Source: an uncultured Selenomonadaceae bacterium (lineage in GTDB: Bacteria; Bacillota; Negativicutes; Selenomonadales; Selenomonadaceae). Taken from it: DNA of 26,955 nucleotides. Location of the stretch: positions 1 to 26,955 of the forward strand of contig CALELM010000017.1 in NCBI GenBank assembly GCA_937902665.1. The letters are read 5' to 3'. Below, piece after piece: positions 14,281 to 23,100 of the stretch. Both the position numbers and the translations under genes were made by a program. Position 1 is the stretch's first letter; each line of letters starts with the position of its first letter. The notes under the pieces were generated by a model. That model was not told where the DNA came from and did not search any database. It was given only the letters and a program-made list of their open reading frames with translations.

Positions 14281-15156
14281 ATGAAAAGGATTTTTCGACG
14301 AAAAAAGATTGCCGTACTCATTTTTTTTGGCGTTTTGGGTGCAAGCATCACGGGGGTACATTTTAGCCATGCCTATGATATTCCCGGCATAGACTGCCCA
14401 TACGATCCAGCGAATTATTATAGCCCCACAAGCATTTCATGGGCTGATACTGCCAATCCCTCCTTCTTTTTCAGGGATCTTGGCCGTCAGGGTGGCTCTG
14501 TCTATGATCCGTCCAGAGAAATCAAGTCGGTTCTTTTTGGCAATGATTTTGGGAAAATTCTAGGTGTCGTTCTCGAAAAGATTGGTATTGATATCACGAA
14601 TCATACACCGCTTGTGCCAACCCTCGATGAAATGATACTTACGACGGTCGATGCAAAAAAGGAAAATGGAACAGCGGTTCATGAGCTAAGCCAGGCAGAG
14701 GATTTTGCCAACAGCACGCTTTTCCATAATTATGAGGAAAACAGCGTCTCCTATACCATGCATCGAGACAAAAAGGCACAGCGCGCTATGGTGGATCGGG
14801 CTGTGCAAAATTTTGCCAGAGCAGCAGAGCAGGCTTTGGCGACACGCCAAATCACGCAGGATAATCTATGCGAGCTTCTCGATGCAGCAAGCAAGGCAGA
14901 GGGAGAGCAGGAGCTACGGCAAATCTTAGCGCAAATTGACGCGCTTTCCGCAAGCGAGCAGGCGGAAATATCTGCGCTGATGGCAGCCAAGATACAGCTT
15001 GAAGCTGCACAGCAACGAGTGGAGCTGGATGAGGAAATGGAGCATGAAAAGAGAGTGGAGCAAGCAAGGTTCATAGTGCAAGACCCCTTTGACAAGGAGG
15101 CGCAAGAGGCAGCAGGAATCGAGAGACCTGCCCCAAAAGGTTTTGTGGATTTTTGA
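14281..15156 (+). CDS. secreted helical protein, VirB5/TrbJ-like (putative)
   Basis: A 291-residue exported protein. MKRIFRRKK, then a hydrophobic core IAVLIFFGVLGASITGV and SHA-YD, is a signal peptide cut near residue 32. The first part of the mature protein is rich in Tyr/Pro/Asp (DIPGIDCPYDPANYY). From about 115 on it is Ala/Gln/Glu-rich and helical (QNFARAAEQALATRQ, LDEEMEHEKRVEQA). Exported signal-peptide proteins with such helical bundles beside TrbL-like genes are often VirB5/TrbJ pilus or channel tip proteins, so that is the inferred role; I cannot see a diagnostic motif. The start at 14281 has AAAGGAG 6 nt upstream. An in-frame ATG at 14215 would translate through palindrome copy 2 and spoil the signal peptide. 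Confidence 0.6.
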   Translation: MKRIFRRKKIAVLIFFGVLGASITGVHFSHAYDIPGIDCPYDPANYYSPTSISWADTANPSFFFRDLGRQGGSVYDPSREIKSVLFGNDFGKILGVVLEKIGIDITNHTPLVPTLDEMILTTVDAKKENGTAVHELSQAEDFANSTLFHNYEENSVSYTMHRDKKAQRAMVDRAVQNFARAAEQALATRQITQDNLCELLDAASKAEGEQELRQILAQIDALSASEQAEISALMAAKIQLEAAQQRVELDEEMEHEKRVEQARFIVQDPFDKEAQEAAGIERPAPKGFVDF

Positions 15157-15171
15157 TATATGTATTTTCCG

Positions 15172-15196
15172 TCAGGTGTCCGATTCGGACACCTGA
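15172..15196. repeat. GGTGTCC palindrome, copy 3
   Basis: GGTGTCCGATTCGGACACC, with T instead of A at the centre, is flanked by TCA and TGA, so the dyad is perfect over 12 bases each side. It starts 16 nt after the VirB5-like stop and 35 nt before the higBA operator. Only a weak T-rich tract follows. Confidence 0.9.
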
Positions 15197-15225
15197 TTCA
15201 TTTGATAAAGATTGACGAATAGCCT

Positions 15226-15231
15226 TTGACA
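15226..15231 (+). promoter_or_regulatory. likely -35 box of the higBA promoter
   Basis: TTGACA matches the sigma-70 -35 consensus exactly. A clear -10 is not obvious; TAACAG 18 bp downstream is the nearest candidate and lies in the centre of the palindrome at 15231-15273. A protein bound to that palindrome would block the promoter. Confidence 0.5.
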
Positions 15232-15273
15232 TGATAGAATTAAATTACCTAACAGGTAATTTGATTCTATCAT
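15231..15273. promoter_or_regulatory. 43-bp near-perfect palindrome, probable HigA operator
   Basis: The left arm ATGATAGAATtAAATTACCT mirrors the right arm AGGTAATTTgATTCTATCAT around the central AAC. Of 21 possible pairs, only two fail (15241/15263 and 15251/15253). It sits between the TTGACA box and the toxin ribosome site. HigA-type antitoxins bind such dyads to repress their own operon; the use here is inferred. Confidence 0.8.
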
Positions 15274-15288
15274 GCTAGGAGGGAGGAT

Positions 15289-15660
15289 TTGGAATTAGTA
15301 TATGCATCTGATAAAGTCGAGACTCAATGTACTAGCGTAAAAGCTGCAAAAAAACTATTTGGTGGGGACACGGTACTTGCGACAAGCCTTCTTGCTAGGA
15401 TAAATGCTTTGGAAAAGGCTGATACTATTAGAGATATTATCGTTCAACCAGCATTTCATTTTCATAAGCTAGGAAATAAGAATGGAAGAGATCTGAAAGG
15501 ATTTTTTGCAATTGATGTTAAATCTCGGAGAGAACAATGGCGCATTATTCTCCAACCACTTGATGAAAACAAAAAAACTTATAATCCATGTTATATAGAT
15601 CAGATTTCGTCGTATGTTAGAATAGTCGAAATAACGGAGGTGAGCAAGCATTATGCGTAA
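15289..15660 (+). CDS. higB: HigB-type toxin (RelE/ParE-fold mRNA interferase)
   Basis: A 123-residue toxin of the 'killer protein' HigB family, which cuts mRNA on the ribosome. The C-terminal half carries the family pattern: FHKLGNKNGRDLKGFFAIDV, then REQWRIILQPLD and ISSYVRIVEITEVSKHY. The extra N-terminal part (about 1-50) is longer than in classic HigB (about 90-100 residues). Start is TTG at 15289, with AGGAGGG 5 nt upstream; no ATG or GTG gives the full fold. Its last 8 bases overlap the antitoxin gene, the usual higBA order of toxin first. Transcription is probably controlled by the palindrome at 15231-15273. Confidence 0.88.
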   Translation: MELVYASDKVETQCTSVKAAKKLFGGDTVLATSLLARINALEKADTIRDIIVQPAFHFHKLGNKNGRDLKGFFAIDVKSRREQWRIILQPLDENKKTYNPCYIDQISSYVRIVEITEVSKHYA

Positions 15661-16729
15661 TTATATCGAATATGATGACAAGATTGCTTTTCATCCTGGA
15701 TATTACATTAAGGAGATCGTTGAAGAAAGTGGATTGACCCAGGAGGATTTTGCCAAAAGGCTTGACACAACTCCGAAGAATTTGAGCCTCTTGATTCGTG
15801 GTGAGCAGAGTCTTTCTAACGATATCGCAATGAAGTTATCCAGAATGATTGGGACTAGCGTGTCGTATTGGCTTAACTTACAAAATTCTTTCGATGCCTT
15901 AATAGCAGAATTCAAGTCAAAGGAGGAACTTGCACAGGAAAAAGGAATTTTTTCTTTCATTGACTACAAGTATTTCCGTGAGAATTTTGGCTTGCCGGAT
16001 TTGCCTAGAAAAATCGATGAGCAAATCGTTCAGGTTAGAAAATTTTTAAATGTAGCAACACTCACTGTTTTCAAGAAAAGAGATATGGCAGTCAGTTTTC
16101 GTAGTGCAACAGGAGAATTGTCAGAGGCAAATGTGGTAAAAGCAAATATTATGGTTCAGTTGGCAACCAATATTGCACTTAGAACTGATGCTCCAAGGTT
16201 TAACAAAAGTCTTTTTGAAAAAGCAGTTGAGTATGCTCTTTCTCTAACGAATGACCATAGTACATTCTATCCGCTCATTGAGGAGGCATTTAAAGAGGCA
16301 GGCGTCATTTTTGTAATCCTGCCAAACATCTCTGGATCCAAAATAAATGGTGCAACAAAAAAAGTAGGGAATAATATCATGTTGATGGTGAATGACAGAC
16401 GGCTTAATTCGGACACGTTCTGGTTCACATTATTCCATGAGATTGGGCACATTATGAACGGTGACTATGGTATTTCCTTTGATTCAGAAACAGGTGAGCA
16501 GGAAGAAATTGCTGACAAATACGCAGAAGATATGCTGATTCCGCGTGAACAATATGAGCAATTCATTGACAAAAACAGATTTGATGCCCAGACGATTAGG
16601 GCATTTGCAAGAATAATTAATCGAGCTCCTGAAATAGTTCTTGGCCGATTGATGAATGACAAAAAGGTTGACTACAGTGACTGCACGCAATATGGATTCA
16701 GGCACAGATATAGAGTTAGAACCGTCTGA
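15653..16729 (+). CDS. higA: HigA-type antitoxin fused to ImmA/IrrE metallopeptidase
   Basis: A 358-residue two-part protein. Residues 10-85 are a HigA-like XRE helix-turn-helix (HPGYYIKEIVEESGLTQEDF, then TTPKNLSLLIRGEQSLS) that should bind HigB and the operator. From about 180 it is an ImmA/IrrE zinc-peptidase domain with LFHEIGHIMNGD (H262, E263, H266) and downstream EEIADKYAEDMLIP, whose Glu/Asp are candidate third ligands. GGAGG precedes the ATG by 10 nt, and the start overlaps the toxin stop. In ImmA systems the peptidase cuts a repressor of an integrative element, so this antitoxin could couple toxin neutralisation to element induction. That coupling is inference. Confidence 0.88.
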   Translation: MRNYIEYDDKIAFHPGYYIKEIVEESGLTQEDFAKRLDTTPKNLSLLIRGEQSLSNDIAMKLSRMIGTSVSYWLNLQNSFDALIAEFKSKEELAQEKGIFSFIDYKYFRENFGLPDLPRKIDEQIVQVRKFLNVATLTVFKKRDMAVSFRSATGELSEANVVKANIMVQLATNIALRTDAPRFNKSLFEKAVEYALSLTNDHSTFYPLIEEAFKEAGVIFVILPNISGSKINGATKKVGNNIMLMVNDRRLNSDTFWFTLFHEIGHIMNGDYGISFDSETGEQEEIADKYAEDMLIPREQYEQFIDKNRFDAQTIRAFARIINRAPEIVLGRLMNDKKVDYSDCTQYGFRHRYRVRTV

Positions 16730-16777
16730 TTCCATACACGTTAGAACGCTCTTTTCAGCAGATGAGGAGGAAGGACA

Positions 16778-16993
16778 ATGAAAATTTTCGAGCATGAGGA
16801 TATACATATTGAAATAGACCCAATGACAGAGGTGCTGACACAAGAGGAAGCAACAGCGGAGTTTGGCCCGAACTGGGATGGATTTGGTGTATACGATGAA
16901 GATGAATGTATAGACTACGATGACGAGGAAGGTTTTGACTGGGACAAGGAATTCCTCAAGTGGAAGTCGAGAAGAAAGGAAAATCATTCCTGA
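16778..16993 (+). CDS. small hyperacidic protein, unknown
   Basis: A 71-residue protein with 23 Asp/Glu and only 7 Lys/Arg, the latter mostly in the last dozen residues (WKSRRKENHS). The middle, DEDECIDYDDEEGFDWDKEF, is almost all acid and aromatic. AGGAGGAAGG lies just before the ATG, so translation is likely. Palindrome copy 4 follows as terminator. I recognise no family. Small acidic proteins on mobile elements can mimic DNA (as ArdA and Ocr do), and the neighbours are anti-restriction-type genes, so a DNA-mimic role is a reasonable but untested idea. It may instead belong to the higBA operon, as the gap to higA is 48 bp. Confidence 0.75.
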   Translation: MKIFEHEDIHIEIDPMTEVLTQEEATAEFGPNWDGFGVYDEDECIDYDDEEGFDWDKEFLKWKSRRKENHS

Positions 16994-16998
16994 TTTCG

Positions 16999-17020
16999 CA
17001 GGTGTCCGAATCGGACACCT
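16999..17020. repeat. GGTGTCC palindrome, copy 4 (terminator)
   Basis: GGTGTCCGAATCGGACACC followed at once by TTTTTT, 5 nt after the stop of the acidic-protein gene. As a hairpin with an 8-bp stem and a T-tract it should terminate transcription before the large methylase-helicase gene. Confidence 0.92.
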
Positions 17021-17105
17021 TTTTTGCAAACATCGTAGAAAAATATGCAGTTTTTTAAAACAGCATGCCTTTACAATAGAAATAGATTGTAGAGGAGGGA
17101 CGTCT

Positions 17106-20100
17106 ATGATGTCAGCAAAAGCGCTTATCAGTGAGCGTGAACGTTTTTTTGAAGAATTACGGTATAACAAGACTAGATTTCAGGATTTTTTAGGTTCGAT
17201 GGCTTATCATTACCGCCAGCCTGTTGCCCGGCAAGTGTCAATCTTTTTGCATGCACCGTCAGATGGGAGAGCCTTTGCGGAGAAAAGTCTTTGGCTGCGG
17301 CTTGGGACACAAATATCAGATAACGCAGAGGGAGTTCCTGTTGAAGCTTCCGAGGGCTATGGCATCACGGAGCTTTTTGATATTTCGCAAACGGTTGATG
17401 CACAGCAAGGGAAACTGGCATCTCTTTTGTGGTCTTTTGATGCCGATAAGGATGCTGCTGCCTTTGAGCGAAAGGGCAATGAAACCATTGAGGATGCGAT
17501 TGTGCGTACTTGCATGGAGCGTGCTGCAGAGCTTGAAGGAGTCAATCAGGAGCTGGCAGGAATAAGTACCGCTTATGTTGTATTGTCAAGGCTTGGGCTT
17601 GATGCAGAGGATGCGGTAGGACTGAAATTTATTTTGGCTGATTATCATGATGTTGATGCGGAAAAACTTGTGCGGGGAATCAAAGAAGCAAGTACAGCAA
17701 TTCTTGACCCAGTACGCAAGATTGTGAAAGAGCGGGAGAAGAAGGAAAGGGAGGAAGCTTTTGATGCTATATTCAGAGAAGGAAAGAGAAATCATAAAGA
17801 AGGACACGATGCAGCTGGAACTCACGGAGGAGGAGAAGGAGATTTTAGAGGAGATTTCTCCGAGAATGGTGGACAACATGATCCTGTACAGCCAGAAGAA
17901 GCTTCCGCCGGAGGAGATGGAGGAATACGACCGGATGTTCATGGAGTGCAGGATGGAAGAAACCGCAAGGGAAGAAGCACAGGAGAGGCTCGTGGAGAAA
18001 GCCTTGGCGACAATCGAGACCCCAAAGGTGCAAGGGGAATGGGCGATGATTCGGAGGGAGTATCTCCAGTATTACCAACCCCAACTGTGGTTGGAGATGG
18101 TAGAATCGGGGTCGGCAGCAACTCATTTGCAGCGCATACAGGAGAGGACGCAGAATCAGATGATGAAAATGCTGGACAGAGAGGAAGCGAGACTGGTCAA
18201 CGGGAAGAATCTCAAATTTCAGGAAACCGTGCAGATAATGAACCAAGCACAGTCAGCCATTCGGGAATTTTTGATCGCGGAACTAAGCCAGTAGAAGAAA
18301 CTAGGGAAACGGAAGAGGGGAAGCTTGACGTAGCGGCTTCCTCCGTTTCGGATGAAGAAATTGATTTCTCAAAAATTGATTATAGCTTGGATATGAGCAC
18401 GACACGCGGCAAGAGAGCTGTTTTTCAGCGCAATCTTGCTGCTATTCGTGTGCTTAAAAAGCTTGAAAAAGAAGAGAGACCGGCTAATGAGGAAGAACGG
18501 AAGCTGCTGAAAAGCTACAGCGGATTTGGTGGGTTGTCCGAGGCGTTTGATCCAAGCAATGAAGCGTGGAGTGCGGAGTATGATGCGCTTTGCCATAATC
18601 TTACCAGTGAAGAATACAGCAGCGCACGCGCGTCAGTTTTAGATGCATACTATACACCGCCAGAGATTGCAGAGGCAATCATGGAGGGGCTGGGGCATTT
18701 GGGTTTCCACGAGGGGAATATTTTAGAGCCGTCATGTGGCACAGGAAGATTTTTCGAGGCAATCAGCAAGACTGCACGAGAAAATTCAAATTTATATGGT
18801 ATCGAGCTGGATTCGCTTTCTGCACGTATTGCGAAAATGGCATATCCCGATGCTGAGATTGCACAGCAGGGATTTGAGTCTACACGTTTTGCGGATGGCT
18901 CCTTTGATGTTGCAATCGGCAATGTCCCATTCGGTGATACGGTAATTTCGTCAGACCCAAAATATATGGGAGAAAACTTAAAAATCCATGACTATTTCCT
19001 GCTGAAAATGCTTGATGAGGTGCGAGCGGGTGGGGTTGTCTGCGCAATCACGACAGCTGGAACGATGGATAAGGCGAATCCGCATGTGCGTGAAATGCTT
19101 GCCCAGAAAGCAGCGCTTGTGACAGCGATACGCCTTCCGTCGGGGACTTTTCACGGAACAGGAACAGATGTCATGACGGATCTGCTTGTTTTCCGCAAGC
19201 ATGGGGGAAAGGAAATTGAAAAATCAATAGAAATGGATGGCATAGAGACGGAACTTCTGGCTTCATCTAACGACTGGGACACGGCACAGGCTCGTTCTAT
19301 GCTTCGTGACAAGAATGGGCAGCGTCTCAGTGAGGCTTATCGAATCAATTCGTATTTCCTGTCGCATCCAGACAATCGTCTGGGAACATTTGCGGAACGA
19401 TCTACACGTTATGGAAAGGTTCTTTCCATCGAACCAAGAGAAGGCGAGAGTCTAAAGGATGGTATCTTAAAGGTATTCCATAAACTCCCCGAAAACAGCA
19501 TTTTCAAGGAGGACGAAAAGCTTTCGGTACCAATCCAAACAAAGCCACGCATGGGAGCGGACATGGGATTTTATGTTGAAAACGGCGAGCTTAGTTTCGT
19601 GAATGTGAACGGCGAATCGAATAAAACCAGCTTTTCAGATCAGGCGAGAGACCGTATTCTTTCTGCCGTTTATCTGCGTGATGCTGGCCATGCCGTGCTG
19701 TCTGCACAGGAGCAAAACTGCACGGATGAAGAGCTGTACCTTCTTCAGCAGAGGCTTAATAAGATTTATGAGAGCCATGTGAAAAGATTTGGGAGAATCG
19801 CTGGAGATAAGGCACTGAAAAGAGATTTCGGCATTGATCCCGGTTACAATTTTATTCGTTCATTTGAGATTAAGGATGAAAAGGAGAGATTTCTTTCCAA
19901 GGCAGATATTTTTACCCAGCGCACGATTCGGCCTGAGCTGGTTCCTGATCAAGCGGACTCACCGGAGGATGCTCTCGTCATTTCAATCCAGCAGAAGGGC
20001 AAGGTCGATTTGGAGTATATGGCTGAACTCACGGGGCAGTCGATACGCAGCATTGCCAATGAGCTGGAGTACACGCATCTGTTCTTTGATGAGAAGGAGC

Positions 20101-23100
20101 GAATGTACATTCAGGCAGACGAGTTTCTCACTGGGAATATTCAAGAAAAGATAGATTGGCAGGAAGCGATTTTAAGGGAAATTAACGAGCGTGAAACAGA
20201 GATTTTAGTGCAGCATTTCTATCCTGAAGAACAAAGCGATAGGAATCGGGACGGCTATTCTCGTGTCCCTTTTGAAGAGCTGCCGGAGGCACGTCAAAAT
20301 GATGTAGTGTTTCTTCTTGAGGTAATGGAAAGAGATTTTGATTTCATATCTTATCTTGTAGCGCCTGATAATTGGGAGTGGGAGGAAAAGCATGCAACAA
20401 AAGCAGTGCAAGTACTTCGTTATGCAGTCAAGCTTTATGGGGAACAGGGAGAAGATCCAAGGCTTTCTTATTCACGGTTAAGACAGGCACTCAAGGATCC
20501 CAAAGAGAAGCTGAACGTATCGCTTCTGTTTGATTTTGCGAAGCAAACCTTTCCGATTCTGATGGATCAGGAGCTTCCGTTGAGCGAAATAGAGGAAAAG
20601 CAGCTTTTTTTGTTGTTCGAGGCAAGCAAGAAAGAGATGGAGCGAAGCTCCAAGGAACTCCACGGTGAGGAAATCGATGCCTTGCGCGCTCGAAGGGATC
20701 GTGCCACGAAAAATTTAGAGGCTCTAAAAGAGGTTCTTCCCGAGCGACTGGAAATCGGAGATATTTCTGTTGGGCTTGGCACGCCATGGTTAAATCCTGA
20801 GATAGTTGAAGCTTTTGTGACGGACCTCTTAGAGCTTCCACGCTATGCGAAGTTTGCAAACATAAAATTTTGTAAACACACCTGTGAATGGAAGATTGAA
20901 AAAAATTCGCTCAACAACAGAAAGACCTACGGAACAAGTGCAGAAAGTGCATATTCTGCTGGAGGAAAAACGGCATACGAGCTTCTTGAGCTTTGCCTTA
21001 ACCAAAAAAATGCAATCATTCGAGTATCCTCCAAGGACAATCCAGACAAAAAGGTAATTGATTCAGAACTAAGCACAACAGCACAGATGATGCAGCAAAA
21101 GCTCAAAGATGCGTTCAAGTCATGGCTGCTAAAAAATCCGAAAAGAGTGAAGGAGGTTACAGATTATTACAACCGTCACTTCAACAGCACCAGGCATCGT
21201 GTCTATGATGGTTCCAAACTAAAATTTCCGGGAATGAGCAATTCCATAAAACTCAAGCCACACCAAAAAGATGCTGTAGCGCATAGCCTTTTTGGAGGAA
21301 ATACGCTGTTTGCGCACTGTGTCGGCGCTGGCAAAACGTTTGAGATGGTTACAGCCATTATGGAATCCAAGAGGCTTGGACTTTCCCATAAAGCACTTAT
21401 GGTTGTGCCAAACCATTTGACGGGACAAACAGGTGAGGAGTTTCAGCGTCTTTATCCAAAGGCAAGGATTCTTGTTGCCCGAAAACAGGACTTTGAAAAG
21501 AAGAATCGGCAGGAATTCATTTCGCGGATTGCAACACAGAACTGGGATGCTGTCATTATGGGGGACTCTAGCTTTGAAAAGGTAAAGCTTTCTAAAGAGC
21601 GTGAGGAAGCAGCCTATAAGCGTCAGGTCGAGGAATTGGAAGAAGAATTGTATGCTCTTAGAGAAGTATATGGGGGCAAGGATTTTTCCGTTCGCAAAAT
21701 TGAGGCATTGCTTCGCAACAAGAAAGAAAAACTAGGCAATCTTTTAGCAGAGAATCAAAAAAACAAGGATGCGACTATTTCCTTTGAGGAGCTGGGAATC
21801 GATAAGCTCGTGATTGATGAAGCCCATAACTTCAAAAACCTTGAGATTTCGACACGTCACAGTCAAGTCGGTGGTGTTGGAACAACGAAGCATGTACAAA
21901 AGACGTGGGATCTTTATATGAAAACCCAATATATCAACGAAATAACTGGTGGAACTGGAATTATTTTTGCTACTGGGACACCTGTCTCCAATTCTCTTAC
22001 GGAGCTTTATACTCTGCAAAGATATCTTGCACCGCAAAAGCTTAAGGATCAGGGATTAGAGAGGTTTGATGCATGGGCAGGCAACTATGCGCAAATCACT
22101 GCAGACTATGAACTGAAGCCTGAAGGTGGAGACTATCAGCTGAAGGAGAGATTTTCCAGTTTTGACAACCTTCCGGAGCTAATGGGCATGTTTCGGGAAT
22201 TTGCTGATGTGAGAACAGCAGACATGCTCTCGAATACGATAGAAGTTCCAGAAGCAGAGGTGATTGTAGATACCTGCAAGCCTACTGCGGAACAACGTCT
22301 GAAGATGAAGGAAATTGTCAAGCGTGCCGATGCCATACGGAAAGGAAATCCTCTCATGATAAAAAAATCAGATGGCTCAGAGGTGGAGGATAGTTTCCTT
22401 CTTATCACCAATGATGGCAGAAAGCTATCGCTTGATGCCAGACTGGTGGATGAATCTCTTTCCGATGCGGCAAGTAGCAAGGTGAATCGCTGCATCAAGA
22501 ATACGCTGGAAATTTTTGACGGGACAACAGCAAACAGAAGCACGCAAGTTATTTTTTGTGACGATTCTACCTCAACAGGCAAGGGGAAAGGGAAATTCAA
22601 TATTTATGATGATATTCGAGAAAAACTTCTTGCAGCGGGTGTGCCGAAGGAAGAAATTGCAGTAGTTCAGGAGACGCCGGATAAGGACAAGCAGGCACTC
22701 TTTGAGCGTGTTCGTGCAGGTGAAGTCAGAATTTTACTGGGCTCCACCGCAACGCTGGGTGTCGGAACAAACATTCAAGATAAGTTGATTGCCCTGCATG
22801 ACTTATCTGTTCCTTGGAGACCGTCGGATTTAGAGCAAAGGACAGGAAGAATCGTTCGTCCGGGAAATGAAAACAAGCATGTCAAGATTTTCCGATATGT
22901 GACAGAAGGAACTTTTGATGCTTATCTTTGGCAAACAATTGAAAATAAGCAAAAAATCGTTGCACAAGCAATGACCAGCAAAAGTGCAGTCCGTAGTTTG
23001 TCAAATGTTGATGCGCAAGCTCTCAGTTATGCCGAAATAAAAGCGACAGCGACCGGAGATCCATACCTGAAAGAAAAGCTAACTCTCGAAAACAGTCTTG

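Noticed and set aside
14173..17020. Four palindromic repeats as a CRISPR array
   Set aside because: Spacing is 50 to 1800 bases with whole genes in between, and the repeat is a perfect dyad without spacers of even length.
16920..17105. An earlier start (16920) for the methylase-helicase
   Set aside because: It would translate through the acidic-protein gene and the terminator palindrome; ATG 17106 has an excellent Shine-Dalgarno.
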